Source: Taenia hydatigena
Lineage: Eukaryota > Platyhelminthes > Cestoda > Cyclophyllidea > Taeniidae
Direction of reading: 5' to 3'
Assembly: GCA_036345935.2 (NCBI GenBank)
Contig: JADWOT020000009.1
Coordinates: 3,119,381-3,183,380, forward strand
DNA length: 64,000 nt
The notes under the pieces are model-generated. The model was not told the DNA's origin and ran no database searches. It worked only from the letters and a program-made list of their open reading frames with translations. Positions 13,101 to 27,100 of the stretch are shown piece after piece. The position numbers and the translations under genes were made by a program. Position 1 is the stretch's first letter. Each line of letters starts with the position of its first letter.

Positions 13101-15549
13101 TGAAAATCACAGAATTTCACTAACTGGAATTCGATACATCCTCACGGAGTTTATTAGTGAAATAGTCCTAGTTCATAAGTAGCAACGGTGAGACTAAACG
13201 CGGGCACCAGGCAAACGATCTAGACCGCTCTGGGTAATTGGTCTTTTTTGGGATGTGACAGTGAATTTCAGCTACTGATCATCGCTCTTCTTTGACGTGC
13301 TTACAATTTCGAGTGGATATTCTCCGAGGCGTCGTGACACGTTTGTCAGGGAACTAATGCACCACTTTCAATAGTAGATAGCGGGACTATTTATTGGATT
13401 ACCAAAGGACTCACTACCACCAGCACCAATAAGAGTGGTGCAACTCTGAGCCAGTGAATGTTAAATGTCAGCTAAAAGTGTTTGGACACGGCCGCTACTG
13501 CTGCTGCTGCTCCTGATTGGGTGTGGGTGGCTGCCCTAGCCCGGATGAGGGAAAAAACCATTGTAACCCTCTTCGTTAGGACTGCGACTAAAGGTCACGT
13601 CCTCAGACTGCATGGGGGGATGGAGGCAGATTGGTAGATCCTAGTTCATTAAACACTCGGAGCCCAGTGAAAAGTGAAAATGTTCATTTCAACACCAGTT
13701 GGCTCCCACATTTTTGCAAACAAAGTCCGCAGGAGAACTAGTACCATAACAAATGAAGAACCACTCCATGCCCCGTTCCAGTTCAGTTAAAAATGTGCAC
13801 AATAGGTCAAGAGTCTCTCCTTCAAAAGTGGTATGGTAATCACATAAAAGTCATCAATTTCCCTCAGAGAATGGGTGGGCAATGATTGTCGCATCTTACG
13901 TCCTCAGGAATGGACGGAGGGCCTAAAGAAAGGTGATAATTTGGGAAAGTCAAGAGATGTAATTCCAGAAAATCATCTCAATCGGTAGCATTCATTTACC
14001 AGAGGCTGGTGGTTTTGAAACAGACACATCCAAAAACACAAAAGATCTTGGATTAAACAAGAAACCACGTCTTTGAATTACCACTAGGCAACATATAATT
14101 AGAAGCAATAGTGATGCCGTGGCAAGTTGCCTTAGCAAATAACACGATAGAGAATTGAGGTTTCAAAGCTCAATTAATTTATTAAAATCAAATCAGATGC
14201 TCAAACGAATTCGACGTGCTTGTTGAACTGCCTTCCTTGAAGGAAGATGAAACGCGGTAGTAGGCCAGAAAATGTGAAGTGGAAGTAGAAAAGAATGGAA
14301 GATTGGTAAATGAAAAATTGGAAGAAGACTCACGACATACTGGACTTGCATCCAGAAAAAATTATTTTAAAATTGCTCCTGATGATATCAGACAGATAGG
14401 AAGTAGGGAAAGTGATGGGAAAATGGGAAATGGGATAATAGGATAGCATCGCATCGGCACTTTGTCCACCTACTGTCAGCTGATTGCTGTCTTAAACATA
14501 ATCACCAAAGATGCATTTGAGCAGCAGAGAGAGGCTAGGAAGTACAGAAATAAATAATCCAAGCGGGCTTCAGCATCTCATTCAGAACCGCTGAAATAGA
14601 AGGGATATGGAAGAACAAGAATGGAGCAGCTCACTTTCAAAAAAGGCTAGAAAGAATTTAAATGACATAAAGATTTGGGGAAATATCAAATGAACGGGAG
14701 GAAGTTAGGCCTAGTTTATAAAGTGTTCGGCATGGAAGACAAAAAAACTTGTCGAAATAGGAAAATTTAGCACAAAAAGGGGTAGAGAAGTGGATGAATG
14801 GACTGCTGAGGATCTAGTTGCCATGCCTACTTCAATTCCGAAAACAGAGAAACACTGGGACTAGGTTCCTGTGACATGGTGTTGAGATCGAAGGAATGAA
14901 AAATGAGGCGGAAAATACTCTTCAAAAGAAGCAGTAATGATTTATGCTATGCGGTGCATCGTGGTTAAGCTCATTGAAGCCTTTCCTAAGCGGGGCCAAA
15001 ATATGATTCGCAGGGTAGAGAGTGAGGAAATAACGATTGAGGAGGAGATAAGAGCTAAAAGAGAATATGCTCATGGCTGGAGAATACGCATTAAAAAGAA
15101 ATGTCGGCAAGAAATAGAGGATGGGCAACTTTAAATAAAAGTTGGACAACGAAAAATGCACTAAAAAGAATGCGTTGCCAATGTGGTAACACAGAATTCG
15201 ACAAAAATAGGGGGTGCAATAGTGTAAACGTGGATAGAGAAGGATGAAAAAGAGTGCCAAATTTTTTTAGTGTCATTTAGCACTGAAGAATGTGCGCCGA
15301 GTGATTTCGGGTGAATCATTATTGTTTGGCTGAATGGTAGATGCATAGGTATCAATGGGGTCGCAGACCTGCACCTGCTGGTGGGTGATTGTCTGGATGG
15401 ATGGATAAAAACGAATCCTTTCATTGACTTGCCAATGAAATTGGCAAACAAATAAAAGGCAAAGTAAGTAGTGCAACAGGATCCAAGTATTTGTTGAACT
15501 CCAGCTGCTTCCTCGAATTGATGTTTAGTAATAACAAGGAAAAACTCAC
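10191..15549. other. Intergenic stretch between channel and spermidine synthase genes
   Basis: No supported gene. The first few hundred bases are probably the 3' UTR of the channel gene. A short CTG run lies near 13497-13513. From about 13.9 to 15.3 kb the plus strand is markedly purine-rich, which produces a long minus-strand frame (14922-15260) of hydrophobic, low-information sequence. That looks like a composition artefact or a decayed element, not a gene. The final few codons and 3' UTR of spermidine synthase may extend into the last few hundred bases. Confidence 0.5.
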
Positions 15550-18500
15550 ATCCTCATAGCACTTTGGCAATGCGAAAGCAGCTTTATGCACTACCTTGGT
15601 GTAGAACTTGCATTCGGCCGGCGGCTCGCGAAACGCCTCGCTAAGATTGATGTTCTACATTCACAAATCAGCGATAACTTTGTGCCCAAACATGTTCACT
15701 TTCAATTCAGGCAACGGACAATAGCGTGCCGATCGCTTACCTCATTTTTGCATGCGATAACATAGCCAAGATGGCCAGGAATGCAGGCTGGAATGATGTT
15801 GTAGGCGTAAGCCACATTCGGGAATACATCCCTGCAGAAGCCTACCATTGCCTGAATAATGGGCAGATCCAGAAACAGAGATTCGCCTATGTGAGGCAAG
15901 TACGAGTCATAAGGAGTGAGTCGTGATGTGAACTTAAAAGGTCTAGCTGCAATTTAGAAAGAACAGGGATTTCAATATTTCTAGCACCAAAATATTGATC
16001 GGGTATGAATGAGAAGGTCCCCAGTTAGCCTTTTGGACGTCTGTATGAGAGACTCTCCGGTATGGAAATGTAGGGGATCAAAGAAATGAGGGAAAATAAA
16101 ACCGGATGGGACTTAAAACAGCTCAAAGTGCCACATAAAATTCGCACATGCGAAATCCCTAGACCTACCGAACCAATGACTCAGCAACTTTGGGTGGCAT
16201 AGCAATTAGCTTGGATCTATTTAAAGATAACACAATAGCGCAACCGATATAGAGGATATGATTGACGTAGATACGAAGATAATCAAATCTAGTTGGGTCT
16301 TTTGAATTTACATACGAGTTCCTTTGTCTTCAAGATGTAGCTCCTTGCTCCATTTGTACGCAAAAGCACCCCAACATTTAACAAATGCTCCACAACCATC
16401 TCCGAAACAGAAGAAATTGTCACTCTGCCTATCCTGGTACCAAGCACGAGCTAACATCCATCCATCAACAATTATGCCATGCTCAGCGGTATTGCAGAAG
16501 GCTTCGTCCATTGTGTACCATCAAGGCAGGCCTCTACGTTCAGGTGTTTCACGCATTGTCCGAAAGTTTGCAAGAACAGCTGTGCTGTATACTGGGAGCC
16601 AACGTGAACACACCCAGATTTACTACCGACTGCATTTGAAACGGTAATGCTATCCAACTACCTTACAACCGAATGACTGAATGTTCCATCAGCGTAATAT
16701 ACAGGGTCGAAAATCTTCTGTAAATAGGGTAAGACATTCGTGGAATTGGAATTTACATTAGGTTTGGCAAGGAACTTGGCCTGTTCACCACATTAACTAG
16801 CGACGTCTGGACTGCTAAAGTGGACACATTACCCACTTGATATCACGCGTAGTACCGCCACGGCATAATCCCTTTTTATTAAGTGCGCGAGACCCATTTT
16901 AACTTAATCGCCTCTTTCATGGTTCAAGGCTTATCCCAGCGGTTTCGGAAACACTCACTTAAATGACCTTAAAATACCTGAAATTCTTGGACTATGTGGC
17001 AACAGAAAGAAATCGACATCCAGAAAGCGTGGAGTCATAACTCACACTCCAGTTCGGAACCTTGCTTGCATGAAACGCAGCAGTTGACGTCTGCTTGCAC
17101 CTAAACATCTGAGAACACCAAACGGGAGAACAGTTTTGATGTATCGCAAGTTGAATTGTGTTACTCGAAAGGGAAACAGGTCCATGGGCGAATTTTAGGC
17201 AAATAGATTATTGGATAGGGGAATGTGCTTCGCTTTCTCAAATCGTCAGTTGAATATGTGAATACAAGCAATATTAGCTTCATTTTCAAGCATCCAAAGA
17301 AGCCTTTGCTGCATTTGTCCAAATTCAGGAGAGACTACGAAAAGGCGGGATACATGCTTCATTTCATGCTATTTAAACGACTAGCAACTGCCTATAGTCG
17401 AAAGGAAAGCTCCAGACGTAGATTAATCAAAATGTATGCCTTTGGCCAAATACTGAAAGCAACAGACATCCCTGCCTACTCTTTTCGTACCAAATTAGAA
17501 AAAAACTTCAAATTAAAAAAACTAGCAGACCACTTCCAAAATAATCCGCTTCAAACCCAAAACAATTTTGAACCGACGGTGGAAACAAAATCTATGCATT
17601 TCCATTTCCCAGCATGATGAGTGGAGGCGGTTACAAACTCACCCTGATTGCAAATAATTCCATCATCCGTAAGCGCTTGACTCAGCAGTTGGAAGTATTC
17701 TTTGTTAAAGAGTGGGGTGGAAGGACCTGTTAGAAAACAAGAGGGACCGATACTTTTACCCGGTAGCACGCTCTGCACCAAGATCTCTGAGGCCAGTTGA
17801 TCAATTCGGAATATTCATGTTAACACCCATTTTCATTGTCTTTTCTCCAGTCCAAGATGCTTCATTTTACCATTAATCAAGGGAGATCGCTTGACAAACT
17901 GTATCATTAAAATATCCAGGCATAAGACTTTGTGCGATAAAATGTCACACCAACAACCAGCCTACTTCGCTTCACTTCCCCACCGAGTTTACCGTCAACA
18001 CTTCCAGTCTTCCAGCTTTGCTGGGTCACCGTGGCTAAGTGCTGTTTATACACTTCTGTTGTATAGCTTCACAACACTGGCTGGCAAACAAAACTTCCGC
18101 CTAGTTTCTAAACACCGTTGCAATTGGGCTACTACACGAACTCTAAAGTAAACACATGCCTTCAAGGGATGCCAAGCTTGTATTTGAGAAGGAAGAGAAG
18201 CTGGTTGAGATTTCAAAAAGTGTTCTGCATTAGACTCCACGAATAAAAATGAAGTGAAGAGTGGAGAGGAGTTACAATGCCAAGACCACATCGCATCAAC
18301 GCTATACTCAGTAAAAAAAGTGAAAAATTGTATTCAAGAGACGTGCACAATCCAGGACCTGTTGCTATCACTGTTTTGGTGCGTTTGTGGTCCAATCACC
18401 CAATTGTGAACTTGACCTCATCTCATCCCCCAGAGTGCCTGAGGGCCATAATGCCTGTCGAAACGACTTGGGAGTCAATGCTGGTTGCCGCACGGTGACC

Positions 18501-19705
18501 ACGCGACCATGACAATGGGATTATGTCCCAGGTTAATGATCTTCGGACTCTAGAGGAAGCACATATGAAGCTATAATCAAACACTCTTAGCATTTAAGCT
18601 TGAACTAAAGCTTACCATCATTTTCAGGCCCAGCGAAAAAAGTTTAAATCTGACACACAATACAAGGGCAGATTAAAATGCAACCCTCCCATTCCACGTC
18701 GAGTTTGAAATCTGATGGTGTCAGAATTATACCGATATTCCCTCTTCGTTATACAGAGAAAATCTACGAAAAAAGCCTAATTGACGTAATTGATGCCTCA
18801 TTAACACTACAGGAAACCGTGTGATATGGGTTTAAGAGGCATTGCGCAGGCGTCAAAACAACAAAATATGAAGTTTTACATTAACTTATCGAATATGAAG
18901 CAAAAAAAGCATTGACAACTGTCATACGAATGCACACCTGAAGCAGTATCATCGAATGAATGCCGAAAACTACTAATTTTATAATCTGGTGAGAGATGTG
19001 ACTTTTACGATTAATAGAAGCCTCATTAAAAAGCAGCTAGCTCAATTAGTTAGCTGGATACAAAGGTTAAAAAAGGCTTTGGCAACGATAATGCATAGTG
19101 CCAAATAAATTAAGACAACTACCTACCACCAGGATCGGTGGAGTCTGTGACAATAACATCATACTTCTCCCCCTTGGTCCCATGTTCCTTCAAAAAAGCG
19201 AAGCCATCAGCAACGTGAACGGAAACCTTGGGGTGGTCTAGGCCCGAAGCGGTAAAGGAAAGATATTTGCGAGACAGGTCGAGCACCATACCATCGATCT
19301 CTACGAGATCAACGTGTTTCACACACTGATGCCGAGCGACCTCCCTTGCAACGCCACCGTCGCCACCACCGATGATTAGAACGCGGCGCGGGTTAGGATG
19401 CACACTCAGAGGGATGTGGGTAATCATCTCCTGGTAAAAAACCTCATCCCTTTCGGTCAGCTGGATATGTCCGTCAAGTACCAGGACGCGTCCGAATGTC
19501 GCACTGAAAATAAAGTGGTGATAACTAGTTCTACTTATTAAAGTTGAGCAGCAATAACTAAAATGGAAAATGACCTTTCAAAGATGAGAACATCCTGAAA
19601 CTCGGATTTGCCTTCAAATAATACCTCATTGACCTCAAGGCTGAAGGCTTGACCGGGAAACTCAGGGGACACCTCAGAAAACCACCCTTTCATTACGGAA
19701 TTCAT
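15550..19705 (-). CDS. SRM: Spermidine synthase (aminopropyltransferase)
   Basis: complement(join(15550..15654, 15741..15886, 17643..17726, 19127..19503, 19575..19705)); all four internal junctions agree in phase and give 281 residues, close to the usual 290-300. The enzyme transfers the aminopropyl group of decarboxylated S-adenosylmethionine to putrescine in the cytosol, making spermidine. Seen in order: the N-terminal beta-strand domain, starting MNSVMKGWFSEV; the TERDEVFYQEM segment with the catalytic-site tyrosine and glutamine; the cofactor loop LIIGGGDGGV; the acidic VEIDGMV; VADGFAF; the catalytic DSTDPGGP; DDGIICNQGE; and a C-terminal AYAYNIIP strand. The start at 19705 is the first ATG aligned with the family N-terminus. 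The last exon ends at a gtgagt donor (GAT then intron), so a few C-terminal residues, perhaps on a tiny further exon, are not placed. The loop usually reading PTYPSG is PACIPG here. Confidence 0.93.
15887..17642 (-). other. Intron of spermidine synthase
   Basis: Intron of 1,756 bases between the NQG and ES exons. It contains a plus-strand frame of 130 codons (17225-17617, running into the neighbouring exon on the other strand) and minus-strand frames near 16308-16657. None has a recognised domain. I see no mobile element. Confidence 0.7.
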
Positions 19706-22700
19706 GGTACCACGCCAAAACTAACAAAAAGAAACGAGATTTGGAATGTTAGTGCACAAGATTCGACAAAGTGCTTAATTCATACATTGCTTTACAAAGT
19801 GGCGAGGGGTCGCTTGAAACGAGGAATTTTAGTTTCTGAATGATAAAATGGTACGGAACACCACAGCAAACCTAGGTTTAAAAGTCGATAATGGGTCCAA
19901 TAATAAAAGAAACAAGGGAATTAGAATGGCAACTGGATTGAAAATAATGCATGAAGGGCCACAACTTCAGCGACAAATACGATGTCAAACATGTACTGCA
20001 TCAAAGTAAAGGGTGATGCAATCAGGGTACGATGAAACAGCACAATGAGAGTTTGGCGGCAATACGGCCGTGATTTTCCACGAGTGAAGACGTCACAAAG
20101 GCACGCCCATATCAACGTTTAAAACAGTAAACAGGGTGCTGCTAATAAAGGCGGACAAATCTGGATAAGAGTAGGCAAATACAACTTCAAACTTTTAGAT
20201 GTGTTCGAGTACGAACTATATTAAGCGCGGAATTGTCTAATGTTTTGTTACATTCGGAAATACGTGCCGTTAGCTCAAAGAATCTTGTATTTTCACATCA
20301 CATCTACAATTCTGCAAAACCCCCATTCATTATGTGGTACCGATACTAGCCTTCCACATTACGGGCAGATAGAGTCAAGGGCAAATATAAATGAGAAGGG
20401 TGACGAGGTATTTACACAGACGAAATACTTGTCGTTTTGCGAGGCAATAAATTCTGAACTGTGGTGACATTTTCGTATGATGGGGATGTACATAGAAAAC
20501 ACTAACGGGAGACCAACACAGAATCTAGAATAGTATGTTGATAAGGCTTCGTGAGATTCATCAAAGAAACCAATATGAAATACCTAGATTTGAAGTAATA
20601 AGGAGCAGCACCAACGGTGCGTCATGAAAAAGATGAATCAGGCCTGTAAAGACGCTGCCGTCAGCAAAGCAAGGCTTTACAAGCTATGTGGGCAGAGCGT
20701 TTGCCACATGATGTGCTCACAAGCATCTATGCGTAAATTATCATCTGAAAATTGCCTACTGACAGAAGGCGACCATAAAAGTATAACAAATGAAGCTAAG
20801 GGAAACAAATTCACGGCAAACAAAGGCTGCTTGCATCTAAAATAGCCACCTAGAAATGACAAAATAATCAGCGTTATTATATATTACAAAAACCAGGACA
20901 AATTTGTCGCTCATGAAATAAACACTGAAGCATATAACGAAAACCGAGCGAAATACGCCAACATAAACAAATCACGCGCTGGCACGGTATTCAGAAAGCG
21001 CGAAAGGCATGCAGGAAGGTCGAAGCGGAATTTTGAGTTTGCTCGTATGGGTGGCATATTATGATCATTTTACTTAAAAAGACTTTCGTTTCACACCGCC
21101 CCTTATGCAATGAAATTGATGCTTTGCGTAGCAGTGAATTACATTGAAATTAACTCACTGAAAAGGGAGTCATTAATTAAAATTAGTACTTTCTTTATGA
21201 CTAATGCAGGCAATTTTTTGGAGTTACTGACTAGATGTTAGTTCCAATCTCCTTTGTAGGCTAAAATTAAATGTTGGCGGTCGTTCACAAAACCCTCCCC
21301 TCCCTTTACAATTTAAAGTGATATTTTATTCTCACCGAACTGCAGAAGAATTATAAAGTTACTGTCTTTAAATCAATAGGCTTCATCCAGACCTTCAAAA
21401 GCGCATCTATCATGGCGAATCGCTGCAATTTGCTTGCGAATTCCGAACGCCAATGGCATTGGTGCCTCAAATTCATATGTGGCGCACATAATAAAAATAA
21501 ATCAATTTTAAGTGGGTTTTGTGAATTCCATTAACAAATGAGTCCCTGAATGGACCTCCTAAAGCTCCTCAGGCCTTAATTCTCTCTTTAATTTGTTACT
21601 ACAATTAGGTCTTTTATAAATGCTAAAACTTTAAGTTTGGTGTTTTTAACACGGATGTGAAATGGCTGATCTGGCGGAAGGTAGAGAAATTGGCAAGATT
21701 ATTATAATATTGCGTCCAGGAAATTCTTTGAAGACGATGGAAGAATATATTCGGGCGGAATATGTATGCTTTACGTACGGAAGGGCTGCGGCCTACTAGC
21801 AAGGCTTGGAGGTCAGATCTCTTAGATGATATGCAAATTCGGAGCTCTAGGTGTCCGTTATCAAAAACGATACTTAAACGCTTGACACATTAAAATATAC
21901 TTCATTTAAGGCACATTCCTTCTGTCATGATTTTACATTTCGTGAGTGCAGTGAAAGAGGGGAATTGTGTGAGGCCGATTGTCGCCCACTTTTGACATTT
22001 TTGACAGTTCTACTGTTTGATAATACATTATGATGACTTCTTGACTGCACTTCTTGCTAAAACCCATCTAAAGTAAGTGGATTTAATGCGGGATCTCCTA
22101 GCTTTCGGAGACCAACCTGGGGGAGCAACTCAGGGGTCCATTTTTAATTGCCACAAAGGGAAGGCATGACGCGACTTCAAACACCAGTGCATGCAACTCC
22201 CCCACCTCCTCCATTTAGTGCGGCAATGCGAACACCAAGTCACCAAGTCGTATGCTGTAACCACCAGAAGCAGGATGAATACCTTTCTCAGCTGTACTGA
22301 TCGCGTGGTAGATTACAAAGATTATCATAATGTTATAATGCCAAATGTTCATTCCTCCATAACCCTATTTTTATCGGAGTTCCCTTTGTGAAAGTTGACT
22401 TTGATTAGCTTTCCCATCTGCCATTGAAAGTTCAAGCCGCAGATTGAAGGCGATCATTTAGGGACAAGATTGCTGATCCCCATCCTAGCTGGTAATAACG
22501 AGAGCTTTCCATAGGTTATGAGGTATAGGTGTTGTAGAAAGTGTTGTTTCTACTAATACGCAGTGTTGAATAAAATTACTTAGGAATAATTATCTTTTTC
22601 AATTTAAGAATTAAAAGGAACGTTTTACTAATCACCTTGGCACTTTAACGTGAATGCAACATGAGCTTTGAAGTGGCCTCTGCCATGACAGTAGCTTGCC

Positions 22701-23673
22701 ACTGTCATGATTACTAATTGGGTGATCAATGTACTTGGCTGGTTGCACGAAAACTTGCGAAACTGGCTGGTAATCCTGAGTGCTATTAAATTACTCCTCT
22801 CCAAATTAAATGAATTCGCTTTGAGGTTGTTAAAGAAAGTTACGCAAATAGTGGAGCTTTCAGCGCACTTTAAGATTCCCTTTACTGAACGAAAATTGAC
22901 AAACACTTGCGTTGATCTGATCTTTCAAACCCAAACGAAAGGTTGCTACAGTGAAGCTCACACTAAATTAAACCATCTTCTAAAACAGTAGCAGCATTGT
23001 CGTAGTGCAGAGATTTTACCTCTTGAACCTGAAACCGGAGGAGACGTGCATTATTTTATGAGGTTAAAAAAGAGCAGTAAAGCAAGTGCGATGAAGCTCG
23101 CGGCGACATTAAACCTGCTTCTTGTGGTCTCCCATGATCGGGTCATAAAACGGCATCTTGAGGAGGCCTCACAAAAAAGTAACTTAAGTATTGTTTTAAC
23201 GGCTTAAAAAAGGCAGTTTTTTATGTCGCTGTCCTGGAGCGTTTGATGTGGGGCGAATTAAATGGTGATAGATTGATTAAGTGGCACCGAAACAGAAAAT
23301 GGCGTTAGACAATCGTAACTCCGTTTGACTCATGGGATTCCGAGATCTCAAACTTGCATGCCGAAAGTATTTCTCTCACTTTTAATAGCTAAAAGATTTT
23401 GTGCGAAATGAAATGAATTTCGGGTAATTTGCTTCAATCTATTGATCGGTTGTTGTGGTCACAAAATGCACGACTGCATTGCATGGAAGAAGTAGCCTGC
23501 GATAAATAGCAGTAGATTGATTGAGTAGTCTCGCTACCTTCTGATCAGGCGACAAATGGGTCTGCGCATGACTGCTTGGAGCAGACACCCGAAAGCGGCA
23601 ACTCTATTGACACAGAGTGCCAAGAAATGGCAACTGCAGTGGCGGTGGCATTGGTGGTATTGAGGATGATGCT

Positions 23674-23718
<45 letters not shown>

Positions 23719-24109
23719 AAAGCTTCGTAAGTGCAGGTGTGTTGCCTCCGGCAAACACACCGCCGAGCCAATTGCCACAGAGAGCACAACTTCACCACCA
23801 AACCCACGCACGCACACACGCATACTCACCCTCACTGCATCAGTCGCCACTTTTGTGTGTGTGTGCGCTTCGAATAGACAGACCTTTACGCACAAAAAGG
23901 CGATGATGGCGATCAAAGAAGGGCCCCTCTTCTGGGCGCTTGACAAGGACGCTGTATGTGACTCCCTTTCCCCTGTCCCCAAGCTAACAGTACCTCGCTT
24001 ATTCCAATCTTTTCATCTATTCCCCCTTACATCGTGATGTTAATTAAGTTTTAAAGTGCGCCCGTCTATCCCCATTTGCGTTAGAGTAACTGTGACCTCC
24101 TTAATGTAG
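19706..24109. other. Gene-poor stretch between spermidine synthase and the PH-domain gene
   Basis: It should hold divergent promoters for the two flanking genes, because spermidine synthase reads left and the PH gene reads right. It should also hold the unseen 5' exons of the PH gene. Open frames here (for example 22707-22991 +) lack recognisable content. A CA microsatellite lies at 23678-23716. Confidence 0.5.
23678..23716. repeat. (CA)n microsatellite
   Basis: About 19 uninterrupted CA units. Shorter CA/TG tracts follow at about 23813-23865. The poly-His/Thr and poly-Cys/Val frames that cross it are artefacts of the repeat. Confidence 0.95.
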
Positions 24110-27100
24110 ACTGTGGTGCAAAGGACCTATGGTGTGCTGCATCCTCAGTTACTATTAATATACTCCAACGAAGAGGAGTCCAGTTTTAATAAAACTAAAC
24201 CCTTGAGGTTCTTCGATCTCCAACAATGCCTTGCTGTCCAGCCGGCCGATCATTATCCGGACTTCTTTGGAATCATGTTGATGGTGCGTCCATCGCAATC
24301 GAATGTAAACATCACTGAGCCCCAGTGACCTCAAATTCTACCTTAGATCACGATAGGCTTACCACGGTTTTATTAAAATTAAGAAGTGGTGGTTAAATTA
24401 CTATCAAATAAGCAGGAATTAGCTTATTTCGCTGCATTCTCATAAAAATTTGGCAACATACATTTATGTATCCTTCTTGCCTATTCTGTCATTTAATTGA
24501 ACCACCCAAACATCCTCTAGAAGGGGCATCTGATCATGAATTTCGTCGGATTTTAGATAGTTCCCGGTGGAGTGAGTCTGCTGGGATGTTCTACGGAAAT
24601 CGAGCGTCGAGAATGGATGGAAGTTATGAACCAGGCGATGGATATGGAGGTGGTATCAGCAGAGCTTCGCGATTTGATTGACACACTTCTAGGACGTCGA
24701 GAAACCCTACCCAGGGTCAGCAGCAGAGATGGAGGATTTGGCAGCGGTGACGGTGGTCACGGCAACTCAGGTCATTTTACCTCTTCTCCGCATTCGCCCC
24801 ATGTGGTCCAGCTGATAATGCCCAAGCAGTTGGAAGAGGGGGTTACCTTCTCTTGTCCTCCCCTCAGTTTGATGGATTCCCCACTGCTCGAATCACCCAC
24901 CGAGGCCTCACCAGTTGAAGATGTCGGCTACTGTCGCAATAGCTGCTTAAATGAGGTCACCGAAATCCTGTCTGAAGTACATCCCATCCTTTTTAATAGC
25001 AGAAATGAGGAGCATCAGCATCCTCAACAGTGTATTCAACAAGACCATCCAATAGAGGTGCGTTGACCTTACCATGGATTAGCTAATAAATGCCTCAAAG
25101 TCTTTCATACGTCTTAGTCTCAAGATATTTGGTTACTTTGCCTTCCGAAGAGTTAAACCAACGCTTTCGGAGTAGGGGGTGCGAGGCTAATGGCCCACGC
25201 AGGTGGAGCACCAGTAATAGGGTTTTCCCCAGTATCATTTTTTCTGGTTTTAGAAAGGGGACGTGAACGGTCATCTCAAGGGCCCACCGGAAAAACCAGC
25301 CAAATCAATGAGTGAAACAGAGACCATGATTGATAATTTTCGATCACTCAGCAAAATAGTAAGTATTCTTTTTCGCGATTGCTATTATTGTGCACTTGAA
25401 AGTTTTCCTCTAACTTGTGTGTTGTTAGCCGAATTAGTCGGAATAAATGCCTTTTGACAGCCGGGTGATTGTGGAACACTCTTTTTCAAGCTCATTTCTC
25501 AGGAGGCGGTGAATTCGGTGCTCGCGGATAACTGCTCTAACTTAAAAGAAACACTAAAGATGCTCTACGAACGATTGCGCTTGAGAGGCATTGAAGTGGA
25601 GCTTTCACTTTCCCAAGGTAACCATCAGAACCTCTCAATTTTAATCATCTTGAAAGATGCTGCATTCTGTAGCTAAGTGTGCAGCCTCCCACTATCCACC
25701 TATTCTTAAGTGTCTTAGAAGTGAAGAAAAGTGTCATGATAGACAAAAAGACATTGCTAATGTCACAAAATACACAGTCAATGGTGTGTTCGTGAGTATT
25801 ATAGTTCGCTTAACTGTTTTTTTCCTACAGCTCCCACACCCCCCAACTGCCAACGTTCAAAGGGAGGGTAAGTAGGTGACTTTTTGCAATGAAGCTGCAT
25901 AACTCTTCGAGGTAACAAAATTTGGCGCCTCCAAATTTGTTATAGAAGTGATAACGCAGCCAATCATTTAACTACACCCAGCAATCAATGAATTAGTGGT
26001 TCCACTTGGCAGCTCATACATTTTCGTGCCAACACACTTACTGCGTTGCATATTGATACTATTTTCAGGATCCCTTGCATATCCGCCATATGAATGAGCA
26101 TTTAGCACACGGAGAGTTACTTATGCTCAGATTTTAATTTTTAGCTCCTCACTCCAAGACATTTCGACTGCCTTGAAGTCCTGGTGCTCCGCAGACGAAG
26201 TGTCGGTGATTCGACGCCGTGGGCACCAGGTTCGTCGACCTGGCCGGACAGCCTCCCTGGTGATATCCCAAGATCAGTTCCCCTTAAGCTCAGGTCACAT
26301 AACTCTCAGTTCAGGGACCAGTTCTACACAAACCCTTGTAGCATCCACTCCTACTAACAGTCCCGTCTACAGTGATAGCCATTCTGTGGATGTAGTCTGC
26401 TCTCACTGCCTCAAAACACTTTCAGCGGGAATCCTTGAAATCTCTATGAATCTAATCACCTCTGAGACTTCCCCCAGCCCCCAAACAATGCGACGAGTTT
26501 GTGCTCTTGCCTCCTGCCTCCATTCCTATCTCTCGGGTCACATTGCAGCCATCCGCAATCGAACAAACTTTCCCGATGATATCTTAATAAATGGACTGGC
26601 GAAACTCGCTCTGAATGATCCAAACGCTCCTCCGATGGTGCAGGCGTTGGTTGAGAATGTAGCAGCGGAGGTGTGTGAGCAGATTTTGGACGAGATAAGA
26701 GAGAGGAAGACGAAAGATGCAGGCGCAACTCACCTAATCAATGGACTGGTCATGGATTGGTTCAATGCCATTCCTGAGAAGTCGGATCTAAAATGGATGC
26801 TTCCTGGCTACATTGCTACGTGTCTCATGCTCTATCGGTTGTCCGATTCAGGGGTTAAAATAATCAAGAATTATGGGAAACTACTGGAAACATCGTTGAC
26901 GAACGGAAATTTGCATGATATTCAGATCCAAAATGTGCTAGAGGCTCTTTCGACCACTCTTAGTCGCTCTGTGTGTCAAGAGAAGGATGGAGACCCTCCC
27001 CAAAAGTAAGTTACTTGATGATTATCAAAAGTGATCTTACAAGTAACTCTTCATTTAATCCTGTGTGTAAACAGGGCAAAATCTCTTATGAATTGGAAGG

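Noticed and set aside
14922..15260. 112-codon hydrophobic minus-strand frame
   Set aside because: Follows from the purine-rich plus strand; no topology or motif beyond compositional Phe/Leu.
16308..16657. Minus-strand cysteine/tryptophan-rich frames in the spermidine synthase intron
   Set aside because: A stop separates the two frames, there are no clear splice sites, and no family is recognised.
23576..24037. Long frames on both strands over the CA repeat (poly-HT and poly-VC)
   Set aside because: Produced by the microsatellite; flanks have no protein similarity or splice logic.
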